A stretch of DNA of 64,000 nucleotides, taken from contig NC_056729.1 in assembly GCF_019279795.1 (NCBI RefSeq), forward strand, positions 1,863,477,415 to 1,863,541,414, read 5' to 3'. The stretch is from Protopterus annectens (Eukaryota; Chordata; Ceratodontiformes; Protopteridae). The translations under genes and the position numbers were made by a program. The notes beneath the pieces were generated by a model. The model searched no databases, was not told the origin of the DNA, and saw only the letters and a program-made list of their open reading frames with translations. This document shows positions 10,836 to 20,219 of the stretch, in pieces (the first letter of the stretch is position 1; each line of letters opens with the position of its first letter).

Positions 10836-12939
10836 TTAAGTCCCTTGAGATTGTTTACGGAACCACATCTTTCCACCTTTCTGGCCTTTGGGGTAAGGCC
10901 TAGAAGGAGTAGAAAAACGGACTCCGACGGCAGAAAGGGTCTTGCCATCAGTTTCGCACCTAGTCAAGGTTTCTTTCACTTGTGGACCAAAGAGAGATGA
11001 TCCATCAAACGGGGAGTTAGTGAAAGACGTCTTGAAGGTCCATAAAATTGCATAGCCGCATCCAGGCATGCCTACGTAAGGCCACACCTGTCCCTGCAGC
11101 TCTACTCGCTCCATCAGCCGTAAGAAAGAAGGCATGGAGGAGTTGGTTATGGAGTTAGGGTAGCCAGCTGCGTGTTCATCTTATCTTGAAACCCGCAGCT
11201 GTAGGGTCCTTTAACATTTCACTCGCTTCTTTGATCAAGTCCCTTTGAAGACGAGTAAATGGCATAGGTAGTTCAGCTTAACGCATGGTAAATGTCGCTG
11301 ACGAGAACATCCGCTTCGCACCTGTCCATGGACCTAGATTCCTTGTTAGGTGGATGGACAGGTACTGAAGGATCAGCTAGCTCCTTCTTAGTGGCAGCAG
11401 CTACCACCATAGCATCCACAGAGACTCCTTTTGTCAAGAACTGTTTGTCTGCTGGTGCTATGAACTTGGAGGGTCTCCTGGGAGTGGGGTCCACTGAATC
11501 AGGAGCCGCCCATGCCTTCTTAGCAACCACCTGCATGAGGGGTCAAAGGGGGACACCCAGGAGGTGGAAAGGCGAGAGCCAAACGCCTCAAGATACACAG
11601 ATTCATCCTCCGAAGGGTTGAGGGCTGGCCAATTTCCCTCTGCTTCAGGATCTCTAGAATGTCTGCAAAGAGACATCTTCAGAAGGGGAATGGGGAACCC
11701 TCAGAATCATCTAAATCTGTGTCAGACGTGATGGACTCAGGTGAGTCAATGTGTTTCCTCACACTTCCTCTTCCGAGGGGCTCTTCTGCCAAATCAGGAG
11801 AGGCCTCGGAAGAGGATGAAATCCCACAGGGGTTCCTGAGGAGCTGGCTCTCTGCGGTCCGGGATGAGGAGTGAGTCGACTTGACCTGAGGCACCAGAGG
11901 AGGGGCGGACGGAGCCGACTGTGGAGTAGAGCCAGGCTCTAACACTCTCCGCATGACCTCGAATGCACCCTATCAGGCAAAGCCAGAGGTCCCCGCCCGG
12001 TAGTTAAGAACCTCCCTCGGCACCGACAGTGATGGCTCGAGGTCGATGTCGGAGCCGAACTCACCAGCCAAGCACCGAGAGGGAGAGGGGGTCGGACAAG
12101 GGTCCGATGCCACTCACCCTCGAGCCGACGAGGAAGTCCGGCGCCGAGATTCTTCCAAGGAAGAAATCGGGCGGCAGCGGAGCCGAAGACAATTGTATCG
12201 GCTCCGACGCTATCACAGTCTCGGTTCCAACGCCCCGGCTCCGAGCTCAAGAGAGTCAAGGAGGAATATATTGATGGACCCGGGCAGGCATCGACTGATG
12301 AGTCGGGCTCTGAAGCATCTGGGCCAGTGCCTCGACTTAAGAAGTCATTCACTCACCCTCTGAAGGTCATGATCCGACAGCCTCGATGACCCAGAGGAGT
12401 GAGATCTTGGCCCGCTCAGACAGCAGGGGAGATCCTGGAGCCGAATGAACGGAGCCAAGGGATGGTGACCTGACCTCTTCTAGTTGTCGCCGGCTCCGGT
12501 CTGGTCGGAGCCCACACGGAATTTCTAATACCTCTGCTCCAGCCGGAGCCGAGGAACCACAGAAACTGTGGACTGAGACTCATCGGCTCCAGCCGAGCCG
12601 ATGTAGGCAGAGGTTTAGAAACCTTAGGTCTCGGCTCAGTTGTCGGAGCCAAGACCTAGATGCCTTAGAGGGCTTCCCTGTAGACACAGAAAGGGAATCC
12701 TCTGGCTTGAGTAAGCCCTTAAAATTAACTTATTTTTCTTTCCTGCAGGACCTGGGGCTGAAGCCATGGCACACAGCACAGGAGTCCTGCAGGTGCAAAG
12801 GTCCCAGACAGTAGACACAAGAAGTGTGAGCGTCTGTCAGAGACATTTTCTGACAGCACGCATCACACTTCTTGAATCCGGAGACCTTTGCTTCTTTAGA
12901 CATCACAAAAGGTGTAATCACACACACAGTCACAAACAC
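10836..12939 (-). pseudogene. DIRS-A gag-like region (fossil)
   Basis: The minus-strand start at 12939 gives a cysteine-rich N-terminus (CDACCQKMSLTDAHTSCVYC, then HGFSPRSC), which is the conserved opening of vertebrate DIRS gag-like proteins. Downstream segments (11679-11954, 11273-11536, 10836-11135) are rich in Ser, Pro and Glu and continue toward RT in shifting frames. Function is inferred as the RNA-binding protein of the element. Broken fossil. Confidence 0.7.
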
Positions 12940-13239
12940 ACTAATTACACCCTGTCTAGTTTAAATTATAACAAACCACTAACTAGGTTTTTAAAATAAG
13001 AAAAAAAAAAATAATACACACACTCCACTAGGGAAAGAAAAAAGGCCTGTAGGCCCAAGGGAAGAACTTAAAGTTCTTGTGGGAAAAACAGGAATTTTAA
13101 GAAAGGGGATAAGAATTCCTCTAAACTAAGGGAAATAAGTATAGAAATTAAAATTAAAGGGGTTTAATAGACTAATTTCACAAGAAAAGTCACTTACCAA
13201 GAACCGGTAGAAAACCAACACCTCGATCGCTGTAGCGGC

Positions 13240-13395
13240 AAACGAGATCTGAGGTAACTCTCGCCTAGCATTGTGGGATATATGAGCTTGACCGGTGGAA
13301 CCAACTCTCGAGCTTTTAGAGTGGCCGAGTCGGAGCCGAGGTCGGCTCCGAACCCATCCAGCAAGAATGAAGGCGAGATAGACAACTTAACATGC
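13240..13395. repeat. DIRS-A terminal inverted repeat, 5' end
   Basis: Reverse complement of the 3' repeat at 7271-7460, containing GAGGTAACTCTCGCCTAGC and GGCCGAGTCGGAGCCGAGG. The element ends at about 13395, after which DIRS-B sequence resumes. Confidence 0.88.
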
Positions 13396-13544
13396 CCTCT
13401 TTACACCTCAATGGCAGAAGGACTGGGAGAAGCCATAGCTGGCTGCACTGGAGACAAAGTTCCAGGAGCTGCCGAGCCTCAACTCTGCCTGGGCTCATGC
13501 TGCAAGGGAGGAGTTGGACCCAAACTGTCCAGCACCGAAGCAAA

Positions 13545-13890
13545 GCGATGGTTCCAAAAAACCTCAGAGGTGAACCAATCCTCCTGGATCTGGAGCCAAA
13601 GTTTTCCCCATCTTTTCCCAAAATCGGGGTAAAAAGAGGTCTTTGGGTTTGGAACTTTTCAGAGGGCCCCGGATTCTGGATTGGGGCCCGAAATGGAATG
13701 GGTCCAAAGAGAAAAAGAATGAATGGGTTGCTCATGGATCCAAGGGGGCAGATCTGATAAAAAACATTGAGGGGAAAAATTTTTCTGCTTGGGGGGTTGG
13801 GTGGATTTTTGGGCTGTGGAAGGGGATTTTTGGCCCCTGAAAAAGGTGCAAACCAGGGGAAAACCCCCCTTTTTAAAAAAACAAACTCTG
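13545..13890. other. Corrupted sequence bordering the assembly gap
   Basis: From about 13545 the sequence becomes dominated by homopolymer blocks of G, C, T and A (for example GGGGAAAAATTTTTC) and runs straight into the N gap. It probably represents DIRS-B 5' sequence with heavy base-calling errors; ORFs read here are not trustworthy. Confidence 0.65.
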
Positions 13891-14390
13891 NNNNNNNNNN
13901 NNNNNNNNNNNNNNNNNNNNNNNNNNNNNNNNNNNNNNNNNNNNNNNNNNNNNNNNNNNNNNNNNNNNNNNNNNNNNNNNNNNNNNNNNNNNNNNNNNNN
14001 NNNNNNNNNNNNNNNNNNNNNNNNNNNNNNNNNNNNNNNNNNNNNNNNNNNNNNNNNNNNNNNNNNNNNNNNNNNNNNNNNNNNNNNNNNNNNNNNNNNN
14101 NNNNNNNNNNNNNNNNNNNNNNNNNNNNNNNNNNNNNNNNNNNNNNNNNNNNNNNNNNNNNNNNNNNNNNNNNNNNNNNNNNNNNNNNNNNNNNNNNNNN
14201 NNNNNNNNNNNNNNNNNNNNNNNNNNNNNNNNNNNNNNNNNNNNNNNNNNNNNNNNNNNNNNNNNNNNNNNNNNNNNNNNNNNNNNNNNNNNNNNNNNNN
14301 NNNNNNNNNNNNNNNNNNNNNNNNNNNNNNNNNNNNNNNNNNNNNNNNNNNNNNNNNNNNNNNNNNNNNNNNNNNNNNNNNNNNNNNNNN
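13891..14390. other. Assembly gap of 500 N
   Basis: Exactly 500 undetermined bases, a conventional placeholder length, so the true distance is unknown. It falls between DIRS-B copy 1 and the duplicated flank. Confidence 0.99.
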
Positions 14391-16285
14391 AGCAATTGCT
14401 TTGCTCTGTAAGTAAGACATGGATCTTAGTATTTCTCTTAGAGATAGATACGAATACAGCCAGCTTACTGTAGATGTTTTCTATGTTCATGTGAGACTGT
14501 CCTACAATGTTGTTTTAAAGTATTTCCGATTTCTGAACTCTCTCCTGTCTCTGTGTTGAATTAATGAGTATTGTCTTAAGTTTTTATTATCTATTAAGTA
14601 TATTTAAACCTTTTTAGTGTGGCTGTTTTGTGTAGAGATAATGTAAGCTCTTAGGGTACTAACATGTATTTGGTGATACTGTACAAGCCACTCCTTAATA
14701 GCTTTCAAGTCTCAGTCACACTTACCAATTGGATAATAATAGCATTGCACAGTAGAATTGGACAGCCTTTAGTAAGTGTCTTTGTAATAGCTGATAGTAG
14801 TGCTTGTTGTCTGTCGGCACTACCTTATAGTCTGGGCAGAAGGGGACATAGCTAGTGAACCTGTGCCAGACATCCCCAGGAGTGTCTGTGTGTTTGTATA
14901 TAAATCAAATCTCAAAGTGTGTGTGTCAGCTACTTGGGCAGGGACACGAAGCACTAGCTAGACAGAGAGGGTGCTGGTGGTTTTGGCTTGACCACTCAGC
15001 TGAGATCTTAACCCTATAGCTGTGCCAGTGGGAGTCTTATTGGGTATCTGGAGAGATAGGGAGAAACCAGCCCCAGACTGACTGGTCTCTGTATGCTCTT
15101 AAGGGAAATTGTTATTTACTGTGTGTGTACTTGTTATCCTCCCAATGTGCACATCCCTTACTGGTGGTAGTGGTCAGCATTGAGGCTCCTTGATTAGTGG
15201 GCCAATGCATGGGCGTCACATCCTGCCTTGCACATATGGCTGTAAATGTGCACATTCATTGTTTTGTGGCTCATTGTTTTATTATGTTCCTTACTTGTAC
15301 TACTTTCCTCGTATTCCTGCCTTGCACATATGGCTGTAAACGTGCATGCACATTGCTGTGTGTCATCTCACTAGCTGTGTACGTAGACTTCACAGTCAGT
15401 CAATTAGATGACACCACTGGGTATGCTCATGTATGATGATGTCTGCTAATATGACAGCAAGTCTAAATTAAAGTAAAAAGTCAATCGTCATTTAAAGGGG
15501 CCAGTCAGGATTTCATGGTGTTATGTTATTTTTGTCTCAAAATAAAGAATGTTCTAGGAAATATGATGATACATTTGAGAGGTTTAGTGTTGGCATTGAA
15601 TGTGGCCAATTCCATCAGTGAATGGTGCTGTAAGAGGCAACATTGCAGTAGTCATTCTGTCTTATTCTTTCTATAATTGTGAACTTTTATATTTTATGAC
15701 AACATTCTGTGTTGGTACCTCTCTCTTCAGGCTTTAGTCAATTTCGGTTCTGTTGTCTTTATAATTCTCTGCTTTACTTTCCTAGAATTTCTGTAAGTTT
15801 TAGTCGTTTTTTTTCTGTATTGCAAAAACTGAACTGATTTTTGCTGTTTTTGAATAAACATGAAAATTGCAGCTTGCATTCCTCCTTATGCAAAACAGTT
15901 GACATTACTATCTTTTTGAGCAACTACTATGAAGTCTATAAAAGTTAACCCTGTGTTGTCATTGCTCCTGATGCCCAAGTTTCCATAATTATATCCTACT
16001 TGGAAATCTGTTGTAAATGTGACAGACTCTTTAACCTGGCCAGTCACGTTTAGTGGGGCTGAAGGTTGCAGTCACTAAAATGGCGATGTAAAGTAAGGAT
16101 TTCTCAGCAGTAATGTAATGAGAGTAGCCATAAACATTTAATCCCTTCAACATCTTTATGCATAGTTGTCTGTGTACATTATTTACTGCACTAACTTTAT
16201 CTTCACCTCAGAAAGGACGTTTGTGCATAGTGAGTTCACCTGCATAACCAAAGAATGCAGTATAGTAAACAAACCAAGTGGTACA
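14391..16285. repeat. Flank segment duplicated at 62191-64000 (copy 1)
   Basis: About 1.8 kb here matches 62191-64000 in the same orientation with roughly 1 percent difference, including a 3-bp indel near 14529. It contains about two units of the 92-bp satellite motif (15225-15340). No gene is recognised: the open frames are short and have no family features. It ends where DIRS-B copy 2 begins at about 16290. Confidence 0.9.
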
Positions 16286-16289
16286 CAAA

Positions 16290-16455
16290 CGACAATCTGA
16301 TGTTGTCATTTTTATTCATTCCTCAACTGATGGGTTCTTGGATCCAGCTCGGCTGCATTCAGTTAGACTTTTGGATCCAACTCTCAAGCTCCTCCCTCAA
16401 CCCATAATGCCTCAGAACCCTGTACCACCTCAGATCTCTTTTATTGCTGCTTTGC
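16290..16455. repeat. DIRS-B 5' terminal inverted repeat
   Basis: Contains ATTCATTCCTCAACTGATGG, a GGATCCAGCTCGGCTGCATT-like block and a CATAATGCCTCAGAACC-like block, each found inverted at 24200-24410 with moderate divergence. Confidence 0.8.
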
Positions 16456-17150
16456 TTCAGATGTGGATCATGCCCCTTAAAGCTTTATACTGTGTTTCTG
16501 TAGAGTTTTTATGAGTGAAATTCACTATTTTTTATTACCTTTTGTGTTCACTCTCACAGTTTTTCTCTCACCCTTCTTCCCTTTGTACATTTTCACGTTT
16601 CTAGTGTTAGTTGCTCTCTGTTTCTCCTCCTTACCCATTATTTTAGGGTATTTATGGTTACCATTGTTGGTACTACTTTCTTTCACCCTTTTTCCTACCT
16701 GCTCTTAGGGTATTTCTGACATACCACTGTAGATTCCCTTCAGAAGCTCGAAGTTTCAAAACGTCTAACTTCAAAAGGCCGAGACCAGAAGACTGAAGCT
16801 TTGAAACTTCAAACGTTATGAATGGTGATCGCTGTACAGAGTGGAATGGTATATTTACCATTTTCCTCACTGTAGTGTGATTATAGAGTTGGTATATTTA
16901 TTTAGCAGGTGCAAAAAAATATATTTATTTCTTTTTTTTATTTAGTTTTCAAAGTTTCAGAACTTCGATCTTCTGGTCTCTGCCTTTTGAAGTTTTGAAA
17001 CTTCAAGTTTTAGAAGAAGTTCTACCATTGTTGGTGTTTTTACACTCTAATTTTCTCTTAAAAAAATCATTTTTTGTCTTCCTGTTTTGTAGGCATAAGA
17101 TACCCAATTATAGTCACAGGGGCTGTGTACTGCTAGGGGGTGGCCTTGAA
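16456..17150 (+). other. DIRS-B 5' leader, no clear coding
   Basis: AT-rich sequence following the terminal repeat. It contains an internal imperfect inverted motif around CGAAGTTTCAAAACGTCTAAC (about 16745-16820 versus 16935-17010). No gene product is recognised; by position it is the DIRS-B leader. Confidence 0.45.
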
Positions 17151-19960
17151 ACTCCATGCTCCATTTGTGCTGGGTTTAACCCTTTGGGGTTGGTGACTTG
17201 AAAAGTGGAAAAGTTTTTCCATTTCTCATTGTTTATGGGTAAATAGAAAGAAAAAAATTTATGGGGGGGGCAAGCAGCCCTATCTTCTCCCCTGCTTTTT
17301 TTTAAAAAAATCAGTTGATTTCAACCATGGGGGTTTTAACCCCCAAAATCCAATCCTTTTTCTCTTGGGGCATTTCCCCATTTAATTTTTACAGGGAGGG
17401 AAAAAACTGTTGTCCCCTTAATCGTCCTTGTTACCCGGCCTTTAAGAAATTTGAAAAGTGGGGTTTTGGGTGTTCCATTTTTTTTAAAATCTTTTCCCCC
17501 TTTGGCCCAACCTTTAAACCGACATTCTTTTTTCCCCGGACCATCTACCATTTCAACCCTCTTTGAATTAGGGGGCCCTCGAAACGTGGGTCTTAATCCC
17601 CATTCCGATCTTTGTTTTTCCTTGGAGCCCCAAAGGTTAAAACTTTCCCAGATCCGGGAGGATTGGTTCCCTCATTTTTTGGGAACCACGCTTCCCTAGG
17701 TTTGGTTAAATTTTTGGGAACTCCTCCCCAGATCCCAGGGGTTTGGGGTCGGCGCTCCAATTTGTTCCATGAGCCCAGGCTTCTCCCTTTCTGCCATTGA
17801 TTAAAAAGGGGGTTTTCTTCCCCAAAAAACGGGATTTTACCAGTTTCTTAAACCCTCCACTTTTACTGACCTCATAGCCTATCCCACAGGACAACCGGGT
17901 TTTTTACTTTCAGTTCCGGGGAAATTCCCTTTTTGAACCTCCCTCTTCATGTGGTCCCCAGGGGTCATCGGGGCACATGACCAAGGAAATTTAACCAAAG
18001 CCTGACTTTGTGGGTGGGGGCCAAAAAGGTCTCCCGGGCTTTTTTTTTGGGAGTTTTAGCTCCTTTTTCAGAAAGGGGGAGGTCTTCCCCCCCCTTCCCC
18101 AGATTTTTTCCCTAAAACTTTGGGCCCAGCCTCGGGGGGTTTTACCCCCCCAGGAAACCTTTGTTGGCTCCATGGCCTCGAACCCATTCCGTCCCCCCCA
18201 AAAAATTTATTTCCCCCCCAAGGTACCCAGGAGAAGGGGGGTTTTTGATCTTTGGGGATACAAAACAGATGGAAAAGAGCCCCCCTTTTCCAGCAACATT
18301 TGAAATTTAGAAATTTTTATTCAGAAATTATGGTCTCGTCCTTTTTGGCATTTTCATTTCAAAAATTTATTAAAGTTAAAAATTCTGGGTCCCGGGGAAC
18401 CAAAGGGATTTTTTTCACAACGGTCCCCCTTAGCATTCTTGCCCAATTAAATTCCCCCAAAGGTACCTCATGGGTGGGTTGGTAACCATGGGTTGGGGAT
18501 GCATTTAATTTTTTTTGGGAGCCCTTCGTCCTCCTTTACTTTTTTTGTTAGTTTTTGTTTCTCTCGGGAAAAAATGTCCCCAACATGAAAAAGGGGGAAG
18601 ACTTGGGAGAGTTTTTTAAAAACCCCTTTTCCAGGCAGGGAGGAAAAAGATTTTCCCAAAACTTTCCCCGGGGTATTCCATTTTCAGGAGGAGGGCCCTA
18701 AAAAAGGGGAGTCCCTTTCTGTTTTCCCAAGCTCTAAGGGGTTTTCTGATCCCTTTTGGGAAGGGTGGGGCCTTGTCTTTACCAGGCCGGGGGATCTCTG
18801 GCCTTGGTAAAGAAATTTTCAATTTTTTTTATTTTTTTTTGGTTTTTTTGAAATTCCCCCCCAAAAAAAAAGGCCCCCTTCCAATCAGTTGGATTTAAGT
18901 TTGTTCAAAACTCTCAAGCAGTGGTTCCACCCCAGAGAGGACCTTATTAGGTTTTTTTAGTCCAAAGAAAACCTTCCCCATTCTAGGTCCAAATCTCTTT
19001 AAAAAAACCCAATTTCGGGTGGTCTGGCAGTTTTTTCCCATTTCATAAGGGAAAATTGGACCAGATTATATTAGAGCTTTCTTTTGGCATCTCCAAAAAC
19101 AAAACCTTCCAAAAACACAGTCTTTGATAAAATCAGCCCCCAAACTTTTTACAACCATCCAATTTTGGTTTAAAGGGCGAGGATCCAACTCAAATTTTTT
19201 GGCAAGAGAAGCAAAAAAACTCAAGGGAACAATTTTTTAACCCCTTTTCCCCGTCTGTCCTCCATTTTTTTAAAGGGAAATTTGGCGATCTCATTCAGAT
19301 GCTGTTTTTCGGGGTCTACCAGGGAATTCTTAAACCCCCCCCCAAAAAAAAGGTTTTAAATTACCTTTTTTTACACCAGTAAGTTTTTGGGAATTTATAT
19401 TTCCCCCCTGGTCCACAGTAACGGGGTCCCCCCAGTTTGGGGTGGGGGGGGGGTTTTTTTGGGACAAAATCCAACTGTTTCCCAAAGAACGTTTTTTTAA
19501 AGTTTGGGAGGGGCCGTCCTTAACTGTTGGTTTAGGCCCCCTTCCCTTGGGGATGTTTATAAACAGCTTCGGGGTTTTGGTCTCAAAAACCCTTTTCCCC
19601 GGAAACATAGGTTGGATTTGTTTTTGTCTCTTTTTTTGGAATCCTTTAATCCATTGTTGGAAAAATTCCAGAGGCCCATTTTGGTTGAGGGTTTTCCAGA
19701 TTTGGGGGAAGTTTTTCCAGAGAGATAAATTGCTATTCTGTTTTCCCCAAAAAAGCAGGGCTTTGTCCCCTCTGGGAAAAATGGATCCAGCCATGTTTGT
19801 TGGTCCCCAAACCCTTTTCCCTTTTCCCCCCTGATTTTCAGAAAACCTTCTTTGGGTGAAAAGATTTTAACCCCCTTTCCCCTTGTGGGGGTTTTTCCCC
19901 TTTGCTCATGGGTTCCTTTTGGGTATGGTGAGATTTTCACCCCTTAGAATCAACCTGCTT
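17150..19960 (+). other. Corrupted stretch over the DIRS-B gag/RT/RH region
   Basis: About 2.8 kb shows dense homopolymer blocks and loss of coherent reading frames, with abrupt return to normal texture near 19975. Fragments still align by eye to the complement of 4380-7270: for example about 19725-19815 preserves the order of words found in the complement of about 4615-4725. The simplest reading is low-quality or unpolished sequence rather than biology. Open frames in it should be ignored. Confidence 0.65.
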
Positions 19961-19984
19961 GCATCTTCCTCCCAAAAGTTTTCT

Positions 19985-20219
19985 TTCACTAGTGGTTAGA
20001 CAGCCCAGGCTTTCCTTCCTGGTCCACCTGATTTTGCTATTATCACAGAAAGCCACCACAATTTTATACAAGAATGAGTGGAAAATATTTTCATGTTGGG
20101 ACCATCAAAGAGAACTGGATCCTTTTACTGCACCCATTCCTGCTTTCCCGGATTTCTTAGCTTTCATTTTTCAGAAAGAGCTAGTATTTCCACCGTCAAA
20201 GTTCAGTTAGCAGCCATCA
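19985..20219 (+). pseudogene. DIRS-B YR, N-terminal fragment left of PLE-A (fossil)
   Basis: Encodes the YR helical domain words ATTILYKNEWKIFSCW and ELDPFTAPIPAF, homologous to DIRS-A at about 8600-8770. About 200 bp of it (20016-20219) is repeated on the other side of PLE-A (22919-23107) with around 10 percent divergence. Confidence 0.75.

Larger units (their letters stand above)
7271..13395 (-). mobile_element. DIRS-A retrotransposon, near full length, nested in DIRS-B
   Basis: A 6.1-kb minus-strand DIRS element with inverted terminal repeats (7271-7460 and about 13240-13395), gag (about 12939-10836), RT (10703-9775), RNase H (9815-9263), YR (9345-7830) and an internal complementary region (7658-7757). 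Both termini and all domains are present in the expected order, with no target-site duplication obvious, as expected for YR integration. It is broken in several places but less eroded than its DIRS-B host. The termini are rich in CGGAGCCGA-type motifs, giving this element a higher GC than its surroundings. Confidence 0.9.
1..13890 (-). mobile_element. DIRS-B copy 1 (DIRS tyrosine-recombinase retrotransposon), partial, with nested elements
   Basis: Read on the minus strand this holds, 5' to 3', a gag-like stretch (13396-13890, then 7270 down to about 6000), reverse transcriptase (5909-5156), RNase H (about 5150-4780), tyrosine recombinase (4350-4144, then 1445-345), an internal complementary region (310-195) and 54-bp repeats to base 1. 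The order gag-RT-RH-YR and the internal complementary region are hallmarks of the DIRS order. PLE-A (1446-4143) sits in the YR and DIRS-A (7271-13395) sits in the 5' half. The element is a fossil, broken many times. Its 3' terminus lies left of the window and its 5' terminus is in or beyond the N gap. A second copy lies at 16290-24430 in the opposite orientation. Confidence 0.85.

Noticed and set aside
1-13890. CRISPR-like regular repeats
   Set aside because: The 54-bp units are adjacent without spacers, and all context is a eukaryotic retroelement.
13316-14490. Long open frames spanning the N gap
   Set aside because: They exist only because N codons are not stops.
14664-15436. Short open frames repeated in both copies of the flank
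   Set aside because: Shared because of the duplication; the 15197-15436 frame reads the satellite motif. No coding evidence.
19330-19940. Open frames of about 130-150 codons in opposite orientations
   Set aside because: They lie in the corrupted homopolymer-rich stretch; no family features.
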